DNA from: Tabrizicola soli
GTDB lineage: Bacteria > Pseudomonadota > Alphaproteobacteria > Rhodobacterales > Rhodobacteraceae
DNA length: 64,000 nucleotides
Direction of reading: 5' to 3'
Assembly (NCBI RefSeq): GCF_015999335.1
Contig: NZ_JAEACP010000010.1
Coordinates: 1-64,000, forward strand
The notes below the pieces were generated by a model. The model made no database searches. It had not been told where the DNA came from and worked only from the letters and a program-made list of their open reading frames with translations. Made by a program: the position numbers and the translations under genes. The number at the start of each line of letters is the position of its first letter. Positions within the stretch are counted from its first letter, which is position 1. Shown here piece by piece: positions 26,831 to 33,809 of the stretch.

Positions 26831-27241
26831 TCAATGGTCCGGATTCGCACCCAGAAGCCGCATTCCGGCGATGCCGGCGGCCTTGCGGTCGAAGGTCGCC
26901 GTTTCCCGGCAGCCCGCGCCCTGCCCGGCGAGCGAAATCATCTGATCGGCGAAGCCAGGCCCGCCCTTGCGATAGCGATCGGCCGCCACGGCCACCCGAT
27001 CCGCGGCCTCCAGGGTCAACTCCCGCGCCTCCAGCAGCCCGTCCAGGGCCCGCACGATGTCGGCGCGGTCCAGGCCATAGGCGCGCTCCAGCACCCAGAC
27101 CAGCTCGACCATCACCTCGCGGCAGACAAAGCCCGGCGCGGCTTCGGTCAGGCCGGAGATCAGCGCAGCCGCAGCGGCCGCCTGTTCGGGTTCATCCTGG
27201 ACCAGGAAGCGCACCAGCACATTGGTATCCAGCCCGATCAC
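26831..27241 (-). CDS. vapC: VapC-type PIN-domain ribonuclease toxin
   Basis: 136 aa from GTG 27241, which overlaps the antitoxin stop (GTGA). Starts VIGLDTNVLVRFLVQDE, with the first PIN aspartate in LDTNV. Further acidic residues are Glu in EVMVELVWVLE, Asp in GFADQMI and the final Asp in TATFDRKA; these four make the Mg-binding site of VapC RNases. The length is typical. Pairs with the AbrB-fold antitoxin immediately upstream and lies close to the partition genes, so plasmid maintenance is the probable role. Confidence 0.88.
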   Translation of the reverse strand: MIGLDTNVLVRFLVQDEPEQAAAAAALISGLTEAAPGFVCREVMVELVWVLERAYGLDRADIVRALDGLLEARELTLEAADRVAVAADRYRKGGPGFADQMISLAGQGAGCRETATFDRKAAGIAGMRLLGANPDH

Positions 27242-27477
27242 TGCTCCGCCGCCCCTTCGGCGATCGCAGCCTCCATCTCCTCCAGGCTGACCACCCGCCG
27301 GGCCTTGTCCTTGAGAAGGCCGGCAAGCCCCGCCACCGGCTGCGAACGCACCAGCCGCACTTCGCCGCCATCCAGGATCAGGTACCGGACCCGGTCGCCG
27401 GGGTTGAGATGCAGAGCGGCCCGCACATCCCTGGGCAGGGTCGTCTGGCCCTTGATCGTCACCGTCGATTCCGGCAT
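27238..27477 (-). CDS. vapB: VapB-type antitoxin, AbrB/SpoVT fold
   Basis: 79 aa. The N-terminal swapped-hairpin DNA-binding domain is TVTIKGQTTLPRDVRAAL, with LNPGDRVRYLILDGGEVRLV. The C-terminal ~30 residues (LLKDKARRVVSLEEMEAAI) would wrap the toxin. Translationally coupled to vapC by a four-base overlap. Probably represses its own promoter immediately upstream. Confidence 0.87.
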   Translation of the reverse strand: MPESTVTIKGQTTLPRDVRAALHLNPGDRVRYLILDGGEVRLVRSQPVAGLAGLLKDKARRVVSLEEMEAAIAEGAAEQ

Positions 27478-27493
27478 GACAGCCCCCAAGGTG

Positions 27494-27522
27494 AAAATAC
27501 ATCTTGCATTACATATAGGCAA
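27494..27522 (-). promoter_or_regulatory. vapBC promoter and operator region
   Basis: On the minus strand TTGCCT (27517-27522), a 17-bp spacer and TATTTT (27494-27499) form a sigma70-like promoter in an unusually AT-rich patch. ATGTA occurs twice in the spacer region as a direct repeat, a likely antitoxin site. The divergent recombinase gene starts 28 bp beyond, so both may share control. Confidence 0.55.
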
Positions 27523-27549
27523 AGCGCCTTGTTCTCGCAAGGCCCCCGG

Positions 27550-28593
27550 ATGACCCTCCTCGCCCTGCCCGGCTATGCCCAGCTCTCCGAGGCCGACGAG
27601 GCCGCCCTGACCGAGCTCTACCGGCGCGGCACCCCGGCCAATACCCTGCGCGCCTGGGAGCGGGACCTGGCCTATGTCGCGGCCTGGAAGATGGCCGCCT
27701 TCGGCCAGCCCCTCGCCTGGCCCGAGGCCGAGAAGGTCGCGCTGCGCTTCATCCTGGACCATGCCCAAGACCTGACCGACAGGCCCGGCCCGGCGCAGGA
27801 CGTGGCGCTCGAGCTCATCGCGATCGGCCTGCGCAACGCGCTTGCCTGCCCGGCCCCGGCCACGCTGGACCGGCGGATCGCCTCCTGGAAGGCATTCCAC
27901 CGGATGCGCAACCTCGCCTCGCCCTTCACCTCTCCGCTGGTCCAGCAGGCCCGGCAAAAGGCCCGCCGCGCCAATGCACGGCCGCGCGTCCCGAAGTCGC
28001 CCAAGCCGGTCACCCGCGACATCCTCGAGGCGCTGCTTTCCACCTGCGACGACAGCAATCGCGGCATCCGGGACCGGGCGATGCTGATGCTGGCCTTTGC
28101 CAGCGGCGGGCGGCGGCGGTCCGAGGTCGCGGGCTTGAACGCCGAGGACATCGGACGCGACGACTTCAAGGCCAGGGGCCTGCTCTGGATCCGGCTCTTG
28201 GAGACCAAGACCACCCGCAAGGACCAGGCCCCGAGGCTGCCGCTGAAGGGCCGCGCCGCGCGGGCGGTGGTGCATTGGCTGGAGGTCACCGGCATCAGCC
28301 AGGGCCCGCTGTTCCGCCCGGTCTCCAAGGGCGACCGCCCCCTGCCCCGGCGCCTGGCTCCGGATGCGCTGCGGACGATCCTGCGCCACCGGCTGCGGCT
28401 GGCGGGACTGCCCGAGGATTTCGCCACCCCGCACGGCCTGCGCGCCGGCTTCCTGACCCAGGCCGCGCTGGACGGCGCCCCCCTGGCGGCGGCGATGAAG
28501 CTGAGCCTGCACCGCTCGGCCGTGCAGGCGCAGAAATACTATGCCGATGTCGAGATCAGCGAGAACCCGGCGACCGACCTGCTGGGAGACTGA
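27550..28593 (+). CDS. Tyrosine recombinase/integrase
   Basis: 347 aa from ATG 27550. An N-terminal SAM-like core-binding domain (~20-150) precedes the catalytic domain with the full set: Arg in SGGRRRSEVAGL, Lys in ETKTTRKD, His-x-x-Arg in TPHGLRAGF, His in LHRSAVQAQ and nucleophile Tyr in KYYADV. It is like plasmid-borne XerC/D-type enzymes rather than phage integrases. It sits between VapBC and parB and ends two bases before a parS-like palindrome. A GCCTTG-CAAGGC hairpin lies just before the start. Likely roles are plasmid multimer resolution or cassette integration. Confidence 0.85.
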   Translation: MTLLALPGYAQLSEADEAALTELYRRGTPANTLRAWERDLAYVAAWKMAAFGQPLAWPEAEKVALRFILDHAQDLTDRPGPAQDVALELIAIGLRNALACPAPATLDRRIASWKAFHRMRNLASPFTSPLVQQARQKARRANARPRVPKSPKPVTRDILEALLSTCDDSNRGIRDRAMLMLAFASGGRRRSEVAGLNAEDIGRDDFKARGLLWIRLLETKTTRKDQAPRLPLKGRAARAVVHWLEVTGISQGPLFRPVSKGDRPLPRRLAPDALRTILRHRLRLAGLPEDFATPHGLRAGFLTQAALDGAPLAAAMKLSLHRSAVQAQKYYADVEISENPATDLLGD

Positions 28594-28594
28594 A

Positions 28595-28616
28595 AACCTT
28601 CCCCGCGGGGAAGGTT
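28595..28616. promoter_or_regulatory. parS-like centromere palindrome 1
   Basis: A 22-bp perfect palindrome with core CTTCCCCGCGGGGAAG fills the gap between the recombinase stop and the parB stop. It can also fold as a hairpin between the convergent genes. Further copies lie within 2.6 kb, which fits a partition-site cluster. Confidence 0.8.
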
Positions 28617-29726
28617 CTAGCCGTCAAGCTGGTCCAGCATCAGCCGGACCGCCAGCTCCAGCTGGCGCCGGTCGATGGTGGTGAAGTCGCGGTCCAGCTG
28701 GATTTCCAGCTTGCCCACCGCCGCCACGCATTTGCCGCGCCCCTCGGCCCGGTCGAACTGAAAGCTCGTCCTGGCCCTCGCGGGCTTGCTGGGGCGGGCG
28801 GGCCGGGGGGCGGGCGCCTCCCCTGCCCCGGCCTCCTCGGCCGTCTCGCCGGCAAAGCGGCGCAGGACGGCAAGCTCGTCCATGATCGCGCGATTGTCCC
28901 AGCCCTTCAGCTCGGACTGGATCATCTGCACCAGGCCCGGCACCTCCTCCAGCCGCCGGGCAAGCGCCAGACCCAGCGCGCGCGGGATCTCCTGCGGGTA
29001 AAGCAGCGCGCCACCCAGCCGCTCCATCACCGCGATGAAGGCGCGGATGTAGCTGCGTTTCTGATAGCCGGCCGACTTGAACAGCAGCGCCACCGCCTTC
29101 TCGGGGTCGCTGACCCTTGTGCCGGGGTCGCGGGCATAGTCGAGCGCCAGGAGCGCCATCTCGGCAAAGGAGATGTCCTTCCGCACCAGGTTCTCGTCCA
29201 CCATCTTGCGGTAGAGCGCGTCGAGGTCCTCGCCCGGCTGGCTGACGGCGGCGGGAATCCGGCCCCAGGTCTCGCTGTCGCCGGTCTCGGCCAGAAGCTC
29301 GCCAAAGGCGGCAAGGCGGCGGTAGCCCTGGATCAGCTCGAACCGGCCATCGGCGCGGGCCTCGAGCCGGATCGGGTTCGACAGGCCCAGGTCGGCGATC
29401 GAGGCCTTCAGCTCGGCCAGCTGGTCGTCGGGGCCGGGCTTGCGGTCGCGGACCAGCTTGTACATGTCGATCCGGTCCAGCGGCACCAGCTCCAGCACCA
29501 GGCCAAGGCGCTTCAGCCGGACATGCTCATGCGCGAGGTTGTCGTTCTCGGCCCGGATCCGCGCCTCGACCTCCTGCCGTTCGCGGGTGGCGTCGGCGGT
29601 CTCGGCGATCGCGGCGGCCATCGGGCCGCGCCGGGCCGGGGGATCGGAAACCTTCCCCGCGGGGAAGGTTTCGGGCACCGGCCCCTCGGGCAGGTCGATG
29701 TCGAACATGCGGCGCTTCCTGGACAT
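28617..29726 (-). CDS. parB: ParB-family partition protein
   Basis: 369 aa, ATG 29726 with AAGGGGG upstream. The ParB/Sulfiredoxin-like N-terminal domain (~75-170) has LVPLDRIDMYK, GLSNPIRLEARADGRFELIQGYRRLAAF and DLDALYRKMVDENLVRKDIS, the arginine patch region and CTP-fold signatures of ParB/RepB. A central HTH region with GYQKRSYIRAFIAV follows. The Pro/Ala-rich linker (~300-325) leads to a C-terminal part likely to dimerise. It binds the CTTCCCCGCGGGGAAG sites and works with ParA; the gene itself contains one such site near its 5' end. It is 11 bp downstream of parA. Confidence 0.88.
   Translation of the reverse strand: MSRKRRMFDIDLPEGPVPETFPAGKVSDPPARRGPMAAAIAETADATRERQEVEARIRAENDNLAHEHVRLKRLGLVLELVPLDRIDMYKLVRDRKPGPDDQLAELKASIADLGLSNPIRLEARADGRFELIQGYRRLAAFGELLAETGDSETWGRIPAAVSQPGEDLDALYRKMVDENLVRKDISFAEMALLALDYARDPGTRVSDPEKAVALLFKSAGYQKRSYIRAFIAVMERLGGALLYPQEIPRALGLALARRLEEVPGLVQMIQSELKGWDNRAIMDELAVLRRFAGETAEEAGAGEAPAPRPARPSKPARARTSFQFDRAEGRGKCVAAVGKLEIQLDRDFTTIDRRQLELAVRLMLDQLDG
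29647..29672. promoter_or_regulatory. parS-like palindrome 2, inside parB
   Basis: The longest copy: a 26-bp perfect palindrome around CTTCCCCGCGGGGAAG. It lies in the parB coding sequence near codons 18-26 and is translated as TFPAGKVS. Confidence 0.82.
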
Positions 29727-29737
29727 GGCGGCCCCCT

Positions 29738-31030
29738 TCAGATCCGATCCCAGGCGGCGAGCACGCTGCCCCGGAATTCCTCATAGGCGCGGTCGAAGCT
29801 GGCGCGTGCGCGGCGCCAGGTCTCGCGCGTCATCTCGCGGTAGTCGATCTCGTAGACCGAGGAGAGGAAGCGGCCGGACTGTTCGACGGCGCGGGTCATC
29901 TCGATCGGGCTTTCGGCGACATGTGGGCCAAAGACCTTGCGGAAAGCTTCGAACATCGCGCGGTGCAGGTCGTTGCCGGGCTCGTAGCGCGTCATCAGGA
30001 AGCGGATGTCGGCGAAGGCCTTGGGCAGCGAAACCTTCCCCGCGGGGAAGGTCGGGCCGAAACCGGAGAGATCCTCCAGCGCCTCGGCGAGCTGGCCGAT
30101 GAAGCTGGTGGTGGAATCGTATTCCCAGTAGCCGGGGCCGGAGGGGATGTAGAGCATGTCGGCCGCGAAGACCGCGTTCATCGACTGGTAGCCGATGGCG
30201 GGCGGGCAGTCGAAGAGGATGAGGTCGTAATCGTCGTCGCCGAGACCGTCGAGATAGCGCGAGACGGCGGCGAAGAAGGACCATTCGGGGTTCAGGTGGC
30301 GGTACTGGGCGCTGGCGAACTCCACGAAGGCGGCGTTGGCGCAGGAGGGGACGATGTCGATGGTGGACCAGGCGGTCGGCTTGATGAAGTCGCCGTGGCG
30401 CAGCTCGCCGAGGCCGAGGTCGCGGATCGAGCCCGGGATCTGGCGGCGGGGCAGGGCGGTCCCGCTGGCGGCCCCGGTGGCGGCGGCGTTCATCCGGTCG
30501 GTCTCGCGGATGAGGTCGCGGGCCATGATGCCCCAGACGGTATAGTCCTCGGCGACGTCGTTGAGGCCCATGGAATGCGAGAGCGTGGCCTGGGGGTCGA
30601 AGTCCACCAGGAGCACCCGATAGCCGTCCAGCGCGGCGGCATGGGCGAAGTGGAGCGCGACGGTCGACTTGCCGGCGCCGCCCTTGAAGTTGGCGACAGC
30701 CGCACGGAAGGCGCGCTTGCCCTGGGGGCGGGGGGGCATCAGGGTCTTGCGGTTGATCTTCATCTTGCGGCGCAGTTCGTTGATCTCGTCCAGGCTGAAC
30801 CAGCGCTGGCGGCCGTCGGGCTCGACTTCCCCGCCGGGAAGGTCGGGCTCGGCCACGAGGCGGCCGCGGAAGGTGGACTGGTTGATGCGGAAGATCAGCT
30901 CGGCCACCTCCCACGAGGAGAATCGGCGCAGCGTCTTCTGGTTTTCGGGGCTGAAGGTCTGCTGGCGGATCCAGCTTTGCATCTTCAGCGACTGCGCCTG
31001 CAGGCGCGAGAGATCTTCGTGCGTGTACAT
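29738..31030 (-). CDS. parA: ParA-family partition ATPase
   Basis: 430 aa from ATG 31030 (MYTHEDLSRL, with AGAGG upstream); the frame is open to 31297 but that part spans the origin. The N-terminal ~100 residues include a MerR/HTH-like region (SSWEVAELIFRINQSTFRG), as in plasmid ParA proteins that repress their own operon. The deviant Walker A is NFKGGAGKSTVALH, with Walker A' LLVDFDPQATLS and Walker B YDLILFDCPPAIG. C-terminal helices follow. It drives plasmid segregation together with ParB. One perfect and one degenerate palindrome lie inside the gene. Confidence 0.9.
   Translation of the reverse strand: MYTHEDLSRLQAQSLKMQSWIRQQTFSPENQKTLRRFSSWEVAELIFRINQSTFRGRLVAEPDLPGGEVEPDGRQRWFSLDEINELRRKMKINRKTLMPPRPQGKRAFRAAVANFKGGAGKSTVALHFAHAAALDGYRVLLVDFDPQATLSHSMGLNDVAEDYTVWGIMARDLIRETDRMNAAATGAASGTALPRRQIPGSIRDLGLGELRHGDFIKPTAWSTIDIVPSCANAAFVEFASAQYRHLNPEWSFFAAVSRYLDGLGDDDYDLILFDCPPAIGYQSMNAVFAADMLYIPSGPGYWEYDSTTSFIGQLAEALEDLSGFGPTFPAGKVSLPKAFADIRFLMTRYEPGNDLHRAMFEAFRKVFGPHVAESPIEMTRAVEQSGRFLSSVYEIDYREMTRETWRRARASFDRAYEEFRGSVLAAWDRI
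30033..30052. promoter_or_regulatory. parS-like palindrome 3, inside parA
   Basis: A 20-bp perfect palindrome with the CTTCCCCGCGGGGAAG core, within parA and read as TFPAGKVS, the same peptide as in ParB. Confidence 0.8.
30826..30841. promoter_or_regulatory. Degenerate parS-like site inside parA
   Basis: CTTCCCCGCCGGGAAG differs from the shared 16-bp core by one base at the centre of the palindrome. It may be a weak or decayed site. Confidence 0.45.
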
Positions 31031-31120
31031 GCCGCCTCTTGGAAACGTAAATTCCTGCCGCTTTCCGAAATACGCCGGATTTGCCAGAAATGCAAAAGCG
31101 AAGTTATCATCGGGCGAAAC

Positions 31121-31136
31121 CTTCCCCGCGGGGAAG
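31121..31136. promoter_or_regulatory. parS-like palindrome 4, upstream of parA
   Basis: The 16-bp core CTTCCCCGCGGGGAAG 90 bp upstream of the parA start, placed to act both as centromere and as operator. Confidence 0.75.
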
Positions 31137-31218
31137 ATTCCGGGCCGCGGGCAAGGGTTGCGCTGCGAATCGGCCGGGACGGGCGGGCAGGGGGTCGCGG
31201 GCGGGACGGGGCATAAAA

Positions 31219-31280
31219 TGGGGGACATCCGGGGAGGCCCTACCGTATATTGGGGGACATTTCCCGGCAATTGGGGGACA
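31219..31280. repeat. Iteron-like repeats of the origin
   Basis: TGGGGGACA occurs at 31219-31227, 31251-31259 and 31272-31280, spaced 32 and 21 bp (about three and two helical turns), each preceded by an A/T pair. TGTCCC at 31289-31294 is a partial inverted copy. This is a typical arrangement for Rep binding. Confidence 0.65.
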
Positions 31281-31361
31281 GCCACAATGTCCCGCAATAC
31301 CAGTGATACCCATTTTCTTCAAAATGGTTTCGGGTTGAACCGGCTTCCCGAGCCAGAGTGC

Positions 31362-31390
31362 TTGACAGAATCGGAAATGCGGACGCAAAT
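31362..31390 (+). promoter_or_regulatory. Possible rep promoter
   Basis: A perfect -35 TTGACA at 31362-31367, 17 bp, then a weak -10 GCAAAT at 31385-31390, 114 bp before the rep start. Confidence 0.4.
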
Positions 31391-31503
31391 GGCGATCATG
31401 CGCCAAAGAGCGTTGCGTTAACCGCTTGAGAACCCGATCACGGGCAGGATGACGAGGCAGGCCGGGACTTGAGGGAAGTCCTGGCGAGGGACAGGAGACG
31501 GTC

Positions 31504-32190
31504 ATGCAGCTTCCCCGGCCGGTCGGGCGCGAGGCCGCATCGCGGAAATACGACATCCTGTCGGCGCTCATGGCCTTTGCCCTGTCGCAGGACAAGCATG
31601 TGCAGCGGCAGATCCTGCGGATCATGGCGCTGATCACGACGCGCTACAACTGGCAGCGCGACGAGCTGACCATGGGCCAGGCCGAGATCGCGCGGATGTG
31701 GTCGGTGGACGACCGGACGGTCAAGCGCGAGATGGCGCGGCTGCGGGCGCAGGGCTGGCTGGTGCTGAAGCGGCAGGGCGCGCGGGGGCGGGTGAGCGTC
31801 TATGGCATGGATCTGAACCGGATGCTGGAGGACACGCGGCCGGCCTGGCCGCTGATCGGCGAGGACTTCGTGGCACGGCTGGATCCGGCCGGGACGGCGC
31901 CGGCGGGGCAGGGGACCTCGAACGTGGTGCCGCTGCGGGCGGCGCCGTCGCCGGTGGCGGACGGCTCGGTCTGGGCGGCGGCGCAGGCCCGGCTGCATCA
32001 GGAGGATGCGGCGATCTACGGCGCCTGGTTCCACGCCCTGACCAGCGCGGGGCTGGAGGCCAATTGCCTGACGCTGGCCGCGCCGACGCGGTTCCACGCG
32101 ACCTATGTCGCCACCAACCTGAAGGAGCGCCTTCTGCGGGCGCTGCGCCAGATCGACCCCAGCCTGCGCGACGTGCGGCTGCTGGGCTGA
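31504..32190 (+). CDS. DnaA-like plasmid replication initiator
   Basis: 228 aa, ATG 31504 after AGGAGA. The N-terminal ~110 residues contain a winged helix: AEIARMWSVDDRTVKREMARLRAQGWLVLKR. After a flexible linker, the last ~75 residues (SVWAAAQARLHQED through TRFHATYVATNLKERLLRAL) closely follow the pattern of the DnaA N-terminal oligomerisation/helicase-loading domain. This two-part plan is that of the DnaA-like replicases described from Rhodobacterales plasmids; there is no AAA+ ATPase domain. It is transcribed divergently from parAB with the iterons between. It likely binds the iterons and recruits DnaB. Confidence 0.83.
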   Translation: MQLPRPVGREAASRKYDILSALMAFALSQDKHVQRQILRIMALITTRYNWQRDELTMGQAEIARMWSVDDRTVKREMARLRAQGWLVLKRQGARGRVSVYGMDLNRMLEDTRPAWPLIGEDFVARLDPAGTAPAGQGTSNVVPLRAAPSPVADGSVWAAAQARLHQEDAAIYGAWFHALTSAGLEANCLTLAAPTRFHATYVATNLKERLLRALRQIDPSLRDVRLLG

Positions 32191-32323
32191 GCCGGGCGGT
32201 CGGGAAAGGCCCCTGGAAAGGCGGAAGGGCAGGATGCGGACGGCGACCAAGCCGGTCCAGCCGCCGGTCATCCGGGCAGGCGACTCGTGTGGTGCGGGCG
32301 GCGGGTGTGCGCCGCCCTTGGGG

Positions 32324-33025
32324 CTAGAGATACATGTGCCGGATCGTGTCGTCGCGCAGAAGGTCGGCGCTGGCCCCTTGCAGCGCGATCCGGCCGCGGA
32401 CGAGGAGATAGCCCCGCTCGGCGATGGACAGCGCGGTCTCGGCGTTCTGCTCGATCAGGAGGACGGCCTTGCCCTGGTCGCGGATGCGGGCGACGATCTG
32501 GAAATACTCGTCGATCAGCTTGGGCGAGAGGCCGAGCGAGGGTTCGTCCATCACCACCAGCCGCGGCTCGCCGATCAGGGCGCGGGCGAGGGCCACCATG
32601 GCCTGCTCGCCGCCCGACATGGTACCGGAACGCTGGTCCAGACGCTCGCGGATGCGGGGAAAGAGCTGCGCCATCTTCTCGATCTGCGCCGCGAATTCCA
32701 GCGCGGGGGCGCGGGCGGCATCGAAGGCGAGGCGCAGGTTCTCGCGCACGGTGAGGGTGGGAAAGAGGCGGCGGCCCTCGGGGACGAAGCCGACGCCGAG
32801 ACTGGCCAGCGCCTCGGTGCCGCAGTCGCGCACATCGCGCCCGGCGATGCGGACCTGCCCGCTTTCGGCGCGCAGAAGGCCGCAGATCGCGTTGAAGGTC
32901 GTGCTTTTCCCCGCCCCGTTCGGGCCGAGAAGGCAGACCATCTCGCCCTCGCCGACGCGCAGGGAGACCTCGCGCAGCATGGGCACGGTGCCGTAGCTGG
33001 TGTTGACCCGTTCCATCTCAAGCAT
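32324..33025 (-). CDS. livF: Branched-chain-amino-acid-type ABC transporter ATPase LivF
   Basis: 233 aa from ATG 33025 (AAGGCAG upstream; a start at 33046 is less likely). Walker A LGPNGAGKST, Q-loop VPEGRRLFPTLT typical of LivF, signature MSGGEQAMVALARAL, Walker B LVVMDEPSLGLS and H-loop LLIEQNAE are present. Overlaps livG by eight bases. Last gene of a four-gene minus-strand importer operon whose binding protein is encoded divergently at 36129. Confidence 0.92.
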   Translation of the reverse strand: MLEMERVNTSYGTVPMLREVSLRVGEGEMVCLLGPNGAGKSTTFNAICGLLRAESGQVRIAGRDVRDCGTEALASLGVGFVPEGRRLFPTLTVRENLRLAFDAARAPALEFAAQIEKMAQLFPRIRERLDQRSGTMSGGEQAMVALARALIGEPRLVVMDEPSLGLSPKLIDEYFQIVARIRDQGKAVLLIEQNAETALSIAERGYLLVRGRIALQGASADLLRDDTIRHMYL

Positions 33026-33809
33026 GTTGTGCTGCCTTCTGACCAAGGTAGGCCTCCTGCACGCGCGGCATCAGCCGCACCTCGGCGAACTGGCCGTCGG
33101 CGATCTTGCGGCCGTAGTCGATGACGGCCACCCGGTCGGGCAAAGCGGCGACGAGGCGCATGTCGTGTTCGATGATCAGGAACGAGAGGCCCGGCCGTTC
33201 CGCCATCACGCGGCGGACATCGGCCATCAGCGCGTCGGTGTCGCGGTCGTCCATGCCCGAGGAGGGTTCGTCCAGCATGATGACCTTCGGTTCGGAGGCC
33301 AGCGCGCGGGCGATCTCCAGCCGGCGGCGGTCGGCCTGGGGCAGGGCGCCGGCGAGCATGTGGCGACGGGCGTAGAGATGCGGCGAGATTGAGCGGATCA
33401 GCTCGGTGGCGCGCTCGGCGGCCTCGGTGAGTTCCGCCCTGGCCTTGCGGGGGCGCAAAAGCGCGTCGAGCACGCCGGAGCGGGTGCGCGTATGCATCCC
33501 GATCACCACGTTGTCGACCAGCGTCAGGTCGTTGAACAGGCGGCTGGACTGGAAGGTCCGCGCGATCCCGGCCGCGGCGATCCTGTGCGCGGGCCAGCCG
33601 GTGATGTCGCGTCCGTCGAGTTCCACCTTGCCGGAGCTGGGCCGGTAGATGCCCGAGATCAGGTTGAAGAGCGTGGATTTCCCCGCCCCGTTCGGGCCGA
33701 TGATGCACAAGACCTCGGACGGGTTCAGCGTCAGGTCGACATCGGCCACCGCGACCAGCCCGCCGAAGCGGATCGACAGGTTGGTGACCTGAAGGGCAGA
33801 GCGGGTCAT
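33018..33809 (-). CDS. livG: Branched-chain-amino-acid-type ABC transporter ATPase LivG
   Basis: 263 aa with Walker A IGPNGAGKSTLF, the LivG-specific long insertion after ARTFQSSRLFNDLTL, a signature region variant LPQADRRRLEIARAL (the family's usual LSYG/LPQG variation), Walker B VIMLDEPSSGMD and H-loop LIIEHDMRLV. Four-base overlap with livM. Partner of LivF in powering import. Confidence 0.91.
   Translation of the reverse strand: MTRSALQVTNLSIRFGGLVAVADVDLTLNPSEVLCIIGPNGAGKSTLFNLISGIYRPSSGKVELDGRDITGWPAHRIAAAGIARTFQSSRLFNDLTLVDNVVIGMHTRTRSGVLDALLRPRKARAELTEAAERATELIRSISPHLYARRHMLAGALPQADRRRLEIARALASEPKVIMLDEPSSGMDDRDTDALMADVRRVMAERPGLSFLIIEHDMRLVAALPDRVAVIDYGRKIADGQFAEVRLMPRVQEAYLGQKAAQHA

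Larger units (their letters stand above)
31031..31503. other. Replication origin region (between divergent parA and rep)
   Basis: This 473-bp gene-free stretch holds a parS-like core (31121-31136), three TGGGGGACA iterons (31219-31280) with one inverted partial copy, an AT-rich stem-loop CCATTTT-CTTC-AAAATGG (31310-31327), and a TTGACA promoter element. It is more AT-rich than the flanking genes. No standard DnaA box (TTATNCACA) was seen. Together this looks like oriV plus the divergent promoters of the rep and par operons. Confidence 0.65.

Noticed and set aside
31101-31111. A DnaA box in the origin region (TTATCATCG)
   Set aside because: It matches only the first five bases of TTATNCACA, so it is not a credible DnaA site.
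31219-31280. CRISPR-like repeats
   Set aside because: The repeats are only 9-10 bp, three in number and next to a replication gene; they fit iterons, not a CRISPR array.
32296-32317. Terminator after livF (GGGCGGC...GCCGCCC)
   Set aside because: A seven-base GC stem with an eight-base loop and no T-run on the relevant strand; too weak in DNA of this composition to call.
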